64,000 nucleotides of DNA from Exiguobacterium sibiricum 7-3 (GTDB taxonomy: Bacteria; Bacillota; Bacilli; Exiguobacteriales; Exiguobacteriaceae), in NCBI RefSeq assembly GCF_000620865.1, contig NZ_KK211190.1, positions 1,935,971 to 1,999,970 on the forward strand. Reading direction: 5' to 3'. Position 1 is the first letter of the stretch, and each line of letters starts with the position of its first letter. Positions 17,530 to 26,917 of the stretch are shown here, one piece after another. Below the pieces are notes generated by a model, which saw only the letters and a list, made by a program, of their open reading frames with translations, had not been told where the DNA came from and did not search any database. A program made the position numbers and the translations under genes.

Positions 17530-18975
17530 TCAAGCGATGCGACGGGCTAACCGGTCGACAAGTGCCTGTGATTCTTCATTTAAGGAAACCAAGTCGACTG
17601 ACACACCTGCTGCCTGATATTTCAAGACGACGGTTTCAATCGCTTCCGTCGCCGAATCATCAAACAGATGCGCTTGTGTGAAATCAAGCGTAATCCGTTC
17701 GAAGTCGCTATCTGCCGGCAAATCGAATTGTTCGACGAACGCTGTCGTCGACGCAAAGAAGATTGGACCGTTGATCCGGTAGACGACGTTTGTCCCTTCG
17801 ACCTGACGTTTGACAGCAATTCGCGAAATTTTCGACGCGAACAGAATCGCGGCGAGTAAAATCCCGACCAGTACGCCCATCGACAAATCATGCGTCAAGA
17901 CCGTCACAAGAACCGTGGCCAACATGACAGCGGAATCACTTTTCGGAGAATCTTTCAGCATTTTGAATGATCCCCAGTCAAATGTCGCATACGAAACAAA
18001 GAACATGACACCGACGAGTGCCCCCATCGGAATCGTCATCAGTAAATCGTTCATCGTCACCATCAACAGCATCAGAAAAGCTCCTGCCGTAAATGTCGAC
18101 AGTCGACCGCGTCCACCTGATGTAACATTGATGACCGATTGACCAATCATCGCACAGCCCGGCATTCCGCCAAAGAATCCAGCCACGATATTGGCGATTC
18201 CTTGTCCGCGGGATTCGGTTGCTTTATCCGACGTCGTACCGGTCATCTCATCGACAATCCGTGCCGTCAACAACGATTCAATCAATCCGACAAATGCGAG
18301 TGATAAAGCATACGGGAAAATGATTTGCAGCGTCTCAAGCGAAAACGGAACGTTTGGCAAGAAGAAACTTGGAAGTGAAGCTGAAATTTGTCCCATGTCG
18401 CCGATGATCCGTGTATCCAGCGAAAAGGCAACCGTTAAGACCGTCATGATCGTAATCGCGACGAGTGGTGCCGGAATCACTTTCGTAAACCGCGGGAAAA
18501 TCAGGATAATGGCAAGAGATGCCACGACCATCGCATACATGATCCAGTTCTGCCCTTCAAACTGCGGCAATTGTGCCGAAAAAATCAAAATTGCCAAGGC
18601 ATTGACGAATCCGACCATGACGGCTCGTGGAATAAAACGTAATAATTTTGCGACACCGGCGACGCCCAAAATAATCTGGAAAATCCCGGCGAGAATACCC
18701 GCTGCCAGTAAGTAATCCACACCATGATCTTTGACGAGCTGTACGACAACGAGCGCCATCGCCCCGGTTGCGGCTGAAATCATCCCCGGACGGCCGCCAG
18801 CAATCGAGATGACGATGGCAATGATGACGGACGCATATAAGCCGACCATCGGGTTGACTCCGGCAATCAAGGAAAACGCGATTGCTTCCGGAACCAGTGC
18901 CAAGGCAACAACGATTCCGGATAACAGGTCCGCTTTCGGTTGCAGGACCCATTCTTTTCTCCATTGTGAAAACAT
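17530..18975 (-). CDS. SulP family anion transporter with STAS domain
   Basis: 481 residues. About 12 membrane segments span residues 15-380, including the family signature region GLYASVIIAIVISIAGGRPG and GMPGCAMIGQSVINVTSGGR. A cytoplasmic STAS domain covers about 390-481. Bacterial SulP proteins carry sulfate, bicarbonate or dicarboxylates, often with sodium or protons; the substrate is not deducible. GAGGAA precedes the ATG. Monocistronic. Confidence 0.92.
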   Translation of the reverse strand: MFSQWRKEWVLQPKADLLSGIVVALALVPEAIAFSLIAGVNPMVGLYASVIIAIVISIAGGRPGMISAATGAMALVVVQLVKDHGVDYLLAAGILAGIFQIILGVAGVAKLLRFIPRAVMVGFVNALAILIFSAQLPQFEGQNWIMYAMVVASLAIILIFPRFTKVIPAPLVAITIMTVLTVAFSLDTRIIGDMGQISASLPSFFLPNVPFSLETLQIIFPYALSLAFVGLIESLLTARIVDEMTGTTSDKATESRGQGIANIVAGFFGGMPGCAMIGQSVINVTSGGRGRLSTFTAGAFLMLLMVTMNDLLMTIPMGALVGVMFFVSYATFDWGSFKMLKDSPKSDSAVMLATVLVTVLTHDLSMGVLVGILLAAILFASKISRIAVKRQVEGTNVVYRINGPIFFASTTAFVEQFDLPADSDFERITLDFTQAHLFDDSATEAIETVVLKYQAAGVSVDLVSLNEESQALVDRLARRIA

Positions 18976-19044
18976 CTAATTCCTCATTTCTTTATGTTCG
19001 AACATTTTTTTAAAATAGGACGTTTCACCTGAAACGACAAGCCT

Positions 19045-19953
19045 TTATTGTAACAGTGTCCGGATTCGGACGATTTCATCGACCATGTCCTGATAACGGA
19101 CCATGATTTCCTGACCGGTGAAGATCGGATCCTCCTGCAACGTCTCGAGTGCCCGCTTCAGCAGATGGATTTTCGGTTTTTTCCGTTCCAGTAATTCTTC
19201 ATAGATGAAATCGAGCACTTCATCGTGAGCTTCCTTTGATTCCTCCGAAATGGCGGACAGTGTGATCAGCCGTTTCATATGAGCATTCGTCTTCTCGAAT
19301 AAATCTTTCCGGATGACGACCTCATCTTGCGGACGGTCGAGCCAGACCGACAAGAAGCGCGGCGGAATCAATTGTTCTTCCGTCCGGCTGACATCTTCGA
19401 CGAGATGCGTCAACCGGTTGAAGACATAACGGACGACCCGCTCCGGTTGCGTGTTCCGTTCCGATTGCCGGAAGAAGTACATCGCATATTGCAACATTCC
19501 CGTATAAATGACGGCTAAATCGAGCAGATACGGTGTTTTCGCTTCTCCGAATAAATCGCGCAATCGATTATATGTCCATTCGATCTCGAGCAGCCGGTTA
19601 TTTTCCATGAACGCTTTTAATTCTTTTTCATTAGAAGCAATCGCTTCTTCAAACAACGTATACAGTTTGTACTTCTGCATTAGTTCGAGGTAGCAGTTCC
19701 CCTGCTGAATGAATGTCTCGTAATCCGAGACGTCGCGTCCGACCAGGATTTCTTTTCGGGCGTTACGCATCTTTTCGAAGACCGTGTTGAACACATCAAT
19801 GAACAGTTCGTTTTTCGACGAAAAATAATTATAGAACGTTCCTTTGGAGACGACACTTTGGTCTAAAATGTCCTGGATCGAGGTTGACTGATATCCTTTT
19901 TCAACGAATAGTTGGTAGGCAGCATCAAGGAGCTGTTTCTTTTTCGGGTTCAT
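19045..19953 (-). CDS. TetR-family transcriptional regulator
   Basis: 302 residues from the ATG behind AAAGGA; a 12-codon extension is unsupported. The N-terminal helix-turn-helix SIQDILDQSVVSKGTFYNYF is canonical TetR. The C-terminal ligand domain is unusually long for the family (usual total about 200). It is divergent from a DHA2 drug pump, so it is the likely drug-sensing repressor of that gene. Confidence 0.9.
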   Translation of the reverse strand: MNPKKKQLLDAAYQLFVEKGYQSTSIQDILDQSVVSKGTFYNYFSSKNELFIDVFNTVFEKMRNARKEILVGRDVSDYETFIQQGNCYLELMQKYKLYTLFEEAIASNEKELKAFMENNRLLEIEWTYNRLRDLFGEAKTPYLLDLAVIYTGMLQYAMYFFRQSERNTQPERVVRYVFNRLTHLVEDVSRTEEQLIPPRFLSVWLDRPQDEVVIRKDLFEKTNAHMKRLITLSAISEESKEAHDEVLDFIYEELLERKKPKIHLLKRALETLQEDPIFTGQEIMVRYQDMVDEIVRIRTLLQ

Positions 19954-20007
19954 AACATTATCCTTTTCTTTAAATGATCTGTTTTTCAAAAACCACTCAT
20001 TTACTTT

Positions 20008-20080
20008 AGTGTATAAAGCAAATAATTTGTAATGTTTTGCTTCAGACGGTAAGATAGCTAAGTCGTAGAATCAGTGTATA
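20008..20080. promoter_or_regulatory. Divergent promoter region with repeated AGTGTATA
   Basis: The octamer AGTGTATA occurs at 20008-20015 and again at 20073-20080, between the TetR and pump genes. These could be regulator half-sites or -10 related elements; no clear palindrome was found. Confidence 0.3.
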
Positions 20081-20117
20081 ACAAAATAGACTTACTGTAC
20101 AAAAGGAGCATAACGAA

Positions 20118-21593
20118 ATGCAATCAACGAAGCAATCATCTCGTCTTTATTTAATCTTAGCGGTCTTGATGGCCGGCGCCTTCGTCGCCGTCCTGAACTC
20201 GACGCTGTTAAATATCGCTTTACCATCCATCATGAAATCATTCAACATTGAAGCCAGTACGGCGCAATGGCTGACAACCGGCTACATGCTGGTCAACGGA
20301 ATCATGATTCCGACGTCGGCTTTTCTCGTTCAAAAATTTTCGACTCGCCAGTTGTTCTTGACGGCGATGGGCTTATTCTCAATCGGTACCATCGTCGCCG
20401 GTCAAGCCGATCTGTTTCCGGTCCTGCTCGGCTCGCGGATGTTACAGGCGTCCGGTTCTGCCATCATGATGCCGCTGTTAATGAACGTATTGTTAAACGG
20501 CTTCCCAATCGAAAAACGCGGACAAGCCATGGGGATTTTCGGTCTTGTCATCACGTTCGCACCCGCAATCGGTCCGACATTATCCGGTTGGGTGCTGGAA
20601 CATTACGAATGGCGGATGCTGTTCCATATCGTCACACCGATTTCCCTGCTTGTCCTCGTCATCGGATTCTTCTTATTAAAGAAAGAAGTCGTCACGAGTA
20701 CACTGCGTCTCGAAAAACTTTCACTTGTCTTATCGAGCTTTGGGTTCGGTGGATTACTGTACGGTTTCAGTTCAGCCGGTTCGGCCGGTTGGGGATCGTG
20801 GACAGTGATCGGCGCCCTTGCCATTGGTGTCATCAGTCTCGCCTCGTTCATTATACGCCAATTCCGGCTCGATGAACCGATGCTTGAGTTCCGAATCTTT
20901 AAATATCCGATGTTCGCTTTATCGCAAGCCATTTCAATGGTTTTAAACATGTCGATGTTCTCGGCGATGATCCTGATGCCGATTTACGTCCAGACGATTC
21001 GCGGTATCTCACCGTTCCACTCCGGACTGTTGATGTTGCCGGGTGCACTCGTCATGGCCTTCATGTCACCAATCACCGGTCGTCTGTTTGACCGGTTCGG
21101 TGCCCGGGTTCTTGCGATAATTGGTCTGTCCTTGACGGTTCTGACGACCTTCTTCTTCAGCCGTCTGACAGCGGATACGGCGTATTCGTTCCTCGTCATC
21201 ATGTACACGTTACGATTCCTCGGGATTTCAATGGTCATGATGCCGGTCATGACAAACGGGTTGAACCATATCCCGCAACACTTGACACCGCACGGGACAG
21301 CGCTCAATAACACGTTGTCGCAAGTCTCCGGTGCAATTGGTTCAGGACTGCTCGTCACCGTCATGACAACACGGACCGCCGGGTATGCAAAAGAATTGGC
21401 TGCAAGCGCTACGCCAACGACCAATCCGCAAACGATCATCACGCAATCGATGGTCGAAGGCATCAACGATACGTTCTTCATCGCTACTTTGCTCGCATTA
21501 CTCGCTCTAGGTTTATCCTTCTTCATTAAAAAACGGAAAGTCGATCAAGACGTCGTTCACATCGAAGAAGCACGTGAAAAAAAATACGCATAA
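20118..21593 (+). CDS. DHA2 (EmrB/QacA-type) MFS drug efflux transporter
   Basis: 491 residues with about 14 helices. The N-terminal LNSTLLNIALPSIMKSF is the characteristic DHA2 helix-1 motif, and LLFLTAMGLFSIGTIV-like and GFGGLLYGFSSAG segments follow. The family exports lipophilic drugs and dyes by proton antiport. AAAGGAG precedes the ATG. Paired with the divergent TetR gene. Confidence 0.93.
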   Translation: MQSTKQSSRLYLILAVLMAGAFVAVLNSTLLNIALPSIMKSFNIEASTAQWLTTGYMLVNGIMIPTSAFLVQKFSTRQLFLTAMGLFSIGTIVAGQADLFPVLLGSRMLQASGSAIMMPLLMNVLLNGFPIEKRGQAMGIFGLVITFAPAIGPTLSGWVLEHYEWRMLFHIVTPISLLVLVIGFFLLKKEVVTSTLRLEKLSLVLSSFGFGGLLYGFSSAGSAGWGSWTVIGALAIGVISLASFIIRQFRLDEPMLEFRIFKYPMFALSQAISMVLNMSMFSAMILMPIYVQTIRGISPFHSGLLMLPGALVMAFMSPITGRLFDRFGARVLAIIGLSLTVLTTFFFSRLTADTAYSFLVIMYTLRFLGISMVMMPVMTNGLNHIPQHLTPHGTALNNTLSQVSGAIGSGLLVTVMTTRTAGYAKELAASATPTTNPQTIITQSMVEGINDTFFIATLLALLALGLSFFIKKRKVDQDVVHIEEAREKKYA

Positions 21594-21598
21594 TCATC

Positions 21599-21649
21599 AA
21601 ACAGGTCGTTTCCTCTCTCATTGTCATGAGAAGAAACGACCTGTTTTTT
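21599..21649. terminator. Bidirectional terminator between the pump and nrdG
   Basis: AACAGGTCGTTT pairs with AAACGACCTGTT around a longer loop, with T6 on the plus strand. Confidence 0.85.
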
Positions 21650-22107
21650 CATCCGAAAAAGCTTTGAAGCTGTTTCTTATTTAAGATCCGTTGATTGGTA
21701 CTGCCACGAATCGATAAGGAGTAATCGTGAAGTGTCTTGATATACCGTCCGTCGATCAAACCATCAACTCTCGAGAGAATCCGTCGGGCCAGAGCGTCAT
21801 CAAGCAACTGTTCGAGCCGGTAACCGGTAAACAGATAGATATCATACCCGGTCAATGCATTGATCAGCTCGTATAACGCCTCTTGTTGCAAAAACGGTTC
21901 TCCGCCGGAAATCGTCACCCGGTGCGAACCAATCTGTCGAATCTGTTCAACGACATGCTGCAAGCTGTAGTCCTCTCCGCCTTCAACCGCCCAGGAATCC
22001 GGATTATGACATCCGGCACAGTGGTGAGGACAACCGGCAAAAAAAATGACCGTTCGCAGACCCGGACCGTCGACGACGGAATCAGCGAGAATGTGAAGTA
22101 GTCGCAT
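21649..22107 (-). CDS. nrdG: Anaerobic ribonucleotide reductase activating protein (radical SAM)
   Basis: 152 residues starting at MRLLHILADSVVDGPG, the normal family N-terminus; upstream in-frame codons lie inside nrdD. The radical-SAM cluster motif CPHHCAGC (CxxxCxxC) and the SAM-binding SGGEPF are present. It generates the glycyl radical on NrdD. The start overlaps the end of nrdD by 26 bases, so the two are co-translated. Confidence 0.95.
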   Translation of the reverse strand: MRLLHILADSVVDGPGLRTVIFFAGCPHHCAGCHNPDSWAVEGGEDYSLQHVVEQIRQIGSHRVTISGGEPFLQQEALYELINALTGYDIYLFTGYRLEQLLDDALARRILSRVDGLIDGRYIKTLHDYSLSIRGSTNQRILNKKQLQSFFG

Positions 22108-23923
22108 GCTGCACCCGATCCCGTTCTTCTGCCCGTTTCGCAGGATTCCACCGGTCCATCGTTCCGACCAGGTATCCGGTGATTCGGCGAATCCGCTCGA
22201 TCTCTTCTCCACCACACACCGGACAGGAGTATTCAATCGTCTGTTCCGTCCGGCACGTCAGACACCGGTCAATCGGATGATTGATTGAACCGTACCCGAT
22301 ACCGGCTTCTGCCATCAAGCGGACGATATCTTCGATCGCTTCCGGGTTTTCCGCGAGTGCTCCGTCCGTCTCGACATAGGTGATGTGTCCGCCGTTGCAT
22401 AACGCATGAAACGGTGCTTCCAAACGGATTTTTTCGCGGATGGTCACACTCGTATCGACCGGCAGATGAAACGAGTTCGTATAATACGATTTATCGGTCA
22501 CACGTTCGATTACACCGAATTGCTCTACATCCGCGGCCGTGAATTTTCCGGATAATCCTTCTGCCGGTGTCGCGAGTAAAGAAAAATTCAACCCGGTTTT
22601 TTTCCCGTACTGATCGACGACCGTCCGCATCAATCGAATCAAGGCTTGTCCAATCCGGTGGGCGAGTTCCGATTCCCCGTGATGTTGTCCCGTCAGGATG
22701 ATCAACGCTTCCGCCAAACCAATGAACCCGACGGATAACGTTCCTTGCCGCAAGACGGGTTCGACCCGGTCTGATCCAGACAGCGTATGTCCGTCCCGCC
22801 AAATATGCCGATATAAAAAGGTAAACTCGTCCGCTGTCCGATTCGCCTGGTAATGGTACCGTTCAAGCAATTGTTCGCAAATCACTGCCGTATAGGTGGA
22901 GACGGCTTCAAACATCCGGTCCAGACTCTGCGTCATCATGGCCAGGCGAACGAGATTCAGACTCGTAAACGACAGATTCCCCCGCCCGACGACGGACGCT
23001 CGACCTTGCCGGTTCTCAAGGACACGTGTCCGGCAGCCCATGTACGCCACTTCTTCGTCCGGTTCACCATCCGGTGATTGGTTGAACGGGGCATCGAGAA
23101 AGGCAAAGTTCGGAAACAGACGTTTCCCGGTCACTTCGGTCGCCAGTTGAAACAAATCATAGTTCGGATCCTCCGAATGAAAATTGACCCCTGTCTTAAC
23201 CTTAAAAATCTGAATCGGAAAAATCGGTGTCTCCCCTTTTCCGAGTCCTGCCCGTGTTGCTTCGAGAAGTGCGCGAATCAACAATCTGCCGAACGTTGAG
23301 GTATCCGTCCCGTAATTGATGGAGATGAACGGGACTTGCCCGCCACCACGTGAATGCATCGAATTCGTGTTATGAATAAACGCTTCACAGGCTTGATAGG
23401 TCATTTCATACGTTTCTGACATCGCATAGGCCCGCTTGCGTCGGTTGGACCATTTCGGGACCAATTCCCGGATTTTCTTCAGTTGCCGCTGAAAGGTTTT
23501 TTCGACAAACGGAGCGAGATCGTAATCAAACATCGGATAGGACTGCCCGCCGTGCTGCATGTTTTGATTCGCCTGCATGATGATGGCAGCAAGTGCCAAC
23601 GCCGAGCGGATATCCTGTGCCGGACGAATCGATCCGTGAGTCATCGTAAATCCTTCCGTTAACAGCCGGCTAAGCGGCAGTTGGACACAGGTCGTCGTTC
23701 CGGTCACATAATAGTCGGCATCGTGGATATAGATGATATTTTCAGCAAGCGCCTGTTTCGCTTCGGTCGACAACAACATGTCCTGCATCATCTGTTTTGC
23801 TGCGGCACCCGCAAGACGGTTTAGCTTCCCGAGTGGTGATTTCCCATCGACATTGGCATTTTCCTGCATCTCATCCGTTGACGGATGTTGAACGATTTGT
23901 TCGTATAACGTCTGTACGTCCAT
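22082..23923 (-). CDS. nrdD: Anaerobic (class III) ribonucleoside-triphosphate reductase
   Basis: 613 residues from the second ATG, eight bases after GGGAG (an ATG two codons earlier is possible). The protein starts almost directly with ENANVDGKSPLGKLNRL, so the N-terminal ATP-cone allosteric domain of many NrdDs is absent. The likely catalytic cysteine lies in YMGCRTRVL, a four-Cys zinc site near the C-terminus (CLTC and CPVC), and the glycyl radical site in RITGYL. It reduces NTPs to dNTPs without oxygen, fitting the resDE redox system elsewhere in the window. Confidence 0.95.
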   Translation of the reverse strand: MDVQTLYEQIVQHPSTDEMQENANVDGKSPLGKLNRLAGAAAKQMMQDMLLSTEAKQALAENIIYIHDADYYVTGTTTCVQLPLSRLLTEGFTMTHGSIRPAQDIRSALALAAIIMQANQNMQHGGQSYPMFDYDLAPFVEKTFQRQLKKIRELVPKWSNRRKRAYAMSETYEMTYQACEAFIHNTNSMHSRGGGQVPFISINYGTDTSTFGRLLIRALLEATRAGLGKGETPIFPIQIFKVKTGVNFHSEDPNYDLFQLATEVTGKRLFPNFAFLDAPFNQSPDGEPDEEVAYMGCRTRVLENRQGRASVVGRGNLSFTSLNLVRLAMMTQSLDRMFEAVSTYTAVICEQLLERYHYQANRTADEFTFLYRHIWRDGHTLSGSDRVEPVLRQGTLSVGFIGLAEALIILTGQHHGESELAHRIGQALIRLMRTVVDQYGKKTGLNFSLLATPAEGLSGKFTAADVEQFGVIERVTDKSYYTNSFHLPVDTSVTIREKIRLEAPFHALCNGGHITYVETDGALAENPEAIEDIVRLMAEAGIGYGSINHPIDRCLTCRTEQTIEYSCPVCGGEEIERIRRITGYLVGTMDRWNPAKRAEERDRVQHATTSHSR

Positions 23924-23966
23924 CTTCATCTCTCCCTAAAGTCGTGTGGTTTCTATCTGTATCCCC

Positions 23967-23996
23967 ACTATAGCGAGAGCTTTCCGAGACCGGCAA
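23967..23996 (-). promoter_or_regulatory. Possible promoter of nrdDG
   Basis: TTGCCG (23996-23991), 18 bp, TATAGT (23972-23967) on the minus strand. An 11-bp palindrome TTCGTCACGAA lies upstream at 24037-24047 and could be a regulator site. Confidence 0.42.
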
Positions 23997-24132
23997 TCCC
24001 TGCATATCTGAAACGATTTGCAAGCAAAACCGTCACTTCGTCACGAAATGTTTTCAGAAAATCGGACGAAATTCGGTCTATCCAACGTTTCCTCTCGCCT
24101 CTCTCGATATGAGAAACCTCACTTCCAACGAA

Positions 24133-24183
24133 AAAAGACAGGGCAGGAAAAGCGGATGATTCTTTCCGCACTCCCTGTCCTGT
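24133..24183 (-). terminator. Terminator of the orphan sensor kinase
   Basis: GGACAGGG and CCCTGTC arms enclose a second paired segment, followed by six T on the minus strand. Confidence 0.8.
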
Positions 24184-24193
24184 CCGATTTGAA

Positions 24194-26239
24194 TTAATCC
24201 ATTTCAATCAATGTATCGGAGACACTTGGTAACAATACCTTAAATACGGTGCCTTCTCCTAAAATTGATTCAACATCAATATTTCCATCATGTGCCCGAA
24301 CGATTTCTTTACAAATTGAGAGGCCTAAACCCGTTCCACCGATTTTCCGGCTGTCGGAATTATCGACCCGGTAAAATTTACTGAACAGGTGTGGCATCGC
24401 ACTGCTTGGAATCCCCAAGCCGAAATCCCGGACACTCAATTCAATCTGATTGTGGTGATGGGTCAAGGAAATGACGATATCGCCACCATCCGGTGAATAT
24501 TTGATCGCATTGTTCAGTAAGTTTCCAATCAACTGTTTCATGCTGTTTTTATCCGCATTAATCAAGAATTCATGTTGCTCATCCACATCGAGTTGCAAGC
24601 GATGTTGTTCCGTCGCCGCTTGATAAAAACGTGTCTGTTCCCTCAAGACATCGATCAGATCAAACACTTCTTTATCATACGACTGTTTGCCGGACTCCAT
24701 TCGTTGAACGTTCAAGAAATCGCTGACCAAATCCGTCAGCCGTTTTGATTCATCATGAATCGTCTGCAGATAGCGTTTATTCCGTTCGGGATCAAGCTTT
24801 CGTTTAAGCATCAGTTCGGTAAACCCATAAATCGACGAGAGCGGTGTCCGCAGTTCGTGTGAGACGGTGGAAACGAGCTCCGACTTCATCCGGTCGATTT
24901 CGGTCTCCGCCGTGACATCGCGGAAAACGAGAATCGTTCCTTTCGCCTGTTCGCCCTGGGTGATCTCTTCCGCATAAACCTGAATGAAATATTCTCCTTG
25001 ATCAATCGATAAAGAGAACATCCCTTCCGGAATCTGACCGGACAAGACTTCTTCGAAATACGCTTCGAACGCCTCTTTTTGGTCAACCTGTTCAAACATC
25101 GTCTCAGGCCGTACTTCGAGGAAGGTCATCGAATCATTGTCTTCTTCAATTTGCAAAGATTCGAAGATATCAAACAAGGCTTGGTTTCCGAGAATTGCTT
25201 TTTCATCATGTTTGATATATAAAATCGCTTCCCGGACTGAATTGAGGAGTTGGGCGGTTTCCTTTCGTTCATACTCCATCTGCTCGTATAACGACATCCG
25301 CATCAGAGAAATGGCAATCTGTTTCGAGAACGATTCCAGTTCATTTAATTCCTTTTTATTAAACGCTTGATCGAATCGTGCCAAGTAGAGACATGCAATC
25401 AACTCTTCTTTTGCCGGATCCATGATGGGAATGACCCCTTCATAGATGTAGTACGGAAAGCCGATCAACGTATCGTTGGCCACTTTTTTCGACGAGTTCG
25501 CCATCTCTTTTGAAATCATCACCCGTTTGAGCAGCAACGATTCTGTTTTCAGACTTTCCTGTTGTTCCTCCGTCATCTCTTTTGGGACGACCGAAGAAAT
25601 TTCATTGTTTTTAATGAGCAACAAGGCGCCAAACTCTGTTTTCGTCAAACGCACGATTGTACTGATGACCGAGGAGTAGTCAAACAAGCTTTCCTTTGAG
25701 GCCAACGTCTCAATCAATTCGTTTCGGTCTTGCAGATGCAGTTCGTTCGAACGTGTCACTTCCAGTGCCCGTTCTAGTTCGTTTTGTTTTTCTTTCAGCG
25801 TTTCTTGATTTTGTTCCATCAGTTGATTTTTACGGGATAATTCCGTATGTTGTGAAGAAATTGAACGCGCCATTTGATAGAAGGATCGTGTTAACTGACC
25901 CACTTCGTTTTCAATCGGAATGTCGTGTTCGAGCGAAATCGATTTTCCTTCCGCCAAACGCTGACTTTTGATATTCAATTCGTGTAACTGCATTGTCGAC
26001 CGATGAACAAGCGGCCGGACAATGAACAATAAACATAAAAGAAAAATCAATAAGTTCAAAAACCAAAACCATTGTGTTTGCTGAAGCTGATCGAGAACCT
26101 GTTCTTTTGTCTGACCTGCTGCATTGTCGACATACAGATAACTGACAACAGACGTCACCACACCCAGTGCGAAGACACTGTAAAAAATCGCCATCAACTG
26201 TCTCCCTAATTTTTCGGTCATCCATTGTTTCATATTCAT
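24194..26239 (-). CDS. Membrane sensor histidine kinase, orphan (HAMP-GAF-PAS-HisKA-HATPase)
   Basis: 681 residues. Two membrane helices (about 15-37 and 57-76) flank a very short outside loop of about 20 residues, too small for a normal extracellular sensor. HAMP and a Gln/Glu-rich coiled coil (to about 170) follow, then a GAF-like region (about 180-325), a PAS region (about 330-450), HisKA with STVSHELRTPL, and HATPase with N box NNAIKYSPDGG and G boxes DFGLGIP and GTGLGLSI. Sensing is probably cytoplasmic. No response regulator is adjacent. AGGAGG precedes the ATG. Confidence 0.92.
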   Translation of the reverse strand: MNMKQWMTEKLGRQLMAIFYSVFALGVVTSVVSYLYVDNAAGQTKEQVLDQLQQTQWFWFLNLLIFLLCLLFIVRPLVHRSTMQLHELNIKSQRLAEGKSISLEHDIPIENEVGQLTRSFYQMARSISSQHTELSRKNQLMEQNQETLKEKQNELERALEVTRSNELHLQDRNELIETLASKESLFDYSSVISTIVRLTKTEFGALLLIKNNEISSVVPKEMTEEQQESLKTESLLLKRVMISKEMANSSKKVANDTLIGFPYYIYEGVIPIMDPAKEELIACLYLARFDQAFNKKELNELESFSKQIAISLMRMSLYEQMEYERKETAQLLNSVREAILYIKHDEKAILGNQALFDIFESLQIEEDNDSMTFLEVRPETMFEQVDQKEAFEAYFEEVLSGQIPEGMFSLSIDQGEYFIQVYAEEITQGEQAKGTILVFRDVTAETEIDRMKSELVSTVSHELRTPLSSIYGFTELMLKRKLDPERNKRYLQTIHDESKRLTDLVSDFLNVQRMESGKQSYDKEVFDLIDVLREQTRFYQAATEQHRLQLDVDEQHEFLINADKNSMKQLIGNLLNNAIKYSPDGGDIVISLTHHHNQIELSVRDFGLGIPSSAMPHLFSKFYRVDNSDSRKIGGTGLGLSICKEIVRAHDGNIDVESILGEGTVFKVLLPSVSDTLIEMD

Positions 26240-26258
26240 AAAAGCCTCCTACTAAAAC

Positions 26259-26312
26259 TAAAAAAAATAAAGATCTGATGCGAGACTTGCATGCCGCATC
26301 ACACCTTTATTT
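26259..26312 (-). terminator. Terminator after the tmrB-like pseudogene
   Basis: On the minus strand ATAAAGG..GATGCG pairs with CGCATC..CTTTAT around a TGCATGCAAG-type loop, then a run of seven or more T. Confidence 0.75.
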
Positions 26313-26351
26313 CCCTCAATCGTTTGGTTTCAATCCTTCTATTCCCAGCAC

Positions 26352-26875
26352 TTAGTCAGGCGGCATCAGCTGAATGTCACACAATAGACCAATCACATCA
26401 ACGATTTGCTGTTTTGACAAATCATCCGTATCGACATGGTTGGAGAAAACAGGATGTGCCAAGGCACGTAAACGTTCATCCGCCTGTCGTCCTCCCCATG
26501 ATTGTGCGCGTTCGAAACGGCTTCTCAGACGACGCCGGATGGTTGCTGGACTTGCCATCAGCGCCACGTGTTGCACCTGATGCCCATTGCTTCTTAAGGC
26601 GCCGATGATTTCGTCAAAATAATCCGGATTTGTCAGCGTCATTGGTACGATGATGACCGCAGACGGCTGGTCCAATTGTTCGAGTAATACCAGATTCAAC
26701 TGACGCCACAGCGGCTCATCTTGAAAATCATCTGCCAGCGTTTCGCGTGGAAGTTGCTGACGTAACAGCTGACCGGTCAATTCAGGATCAAACAGATATG
26801 ATCGATTCGTTGCTGTAATCCTTGGGCAGCCATCGTTTTACCGACACCAAACGTCCCATTAATCCAAATAATCAT
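26352..26875 (-). pseudogene. tmrB: TmrB-like P-loop protein, disrupted by a one-base frameshift
   Basis: The ATG at 26875 opens MIIWINGTFGVGKTMAAQGL, a P-loop (GTFGVGKT) like B. subtilis TmrB (tunicamycin resistance), but the frame stops after about 32 codons. The -1 frame continues the homology without a gap: FDPELTGQLLRQ, then IIVPMTLTNPDYFDEIIG and LSKQQIVDVIGLL, to a stop at 26352. The break is at the AAA run 26790-26792 (TTT on the gene strand); one added T would give a 174-codon gene. No slippery heptamer is present. Either a true loss of function or a base missing from the consensus. Confidence 0.85.
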
Positions 26876-26917
26876 TGTTCGGATGTACCACCTTTTTTTC
26901 CTTGGAAGTATTTTCCT

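Noticed and set aside
18191-18715. Open frame of 174 codons on the plus strand inside the SulP gene
   Set aside because: It is antisense to a clearly conserved membrane protein, has no ribosome site and no recognisable protein features.
17500-18975. Sulfate specificity of the SulP transporter
   Set aside because: SulP substrates vary and no sulfur metabolism gene is adjacent.
26780-26800. Programmed -1 frameshifting in the tmrB-like gene
   Set aside because: No X XXY YYZ heptamer or downstream pseudoknot is visible; a lost base explains it more simply.
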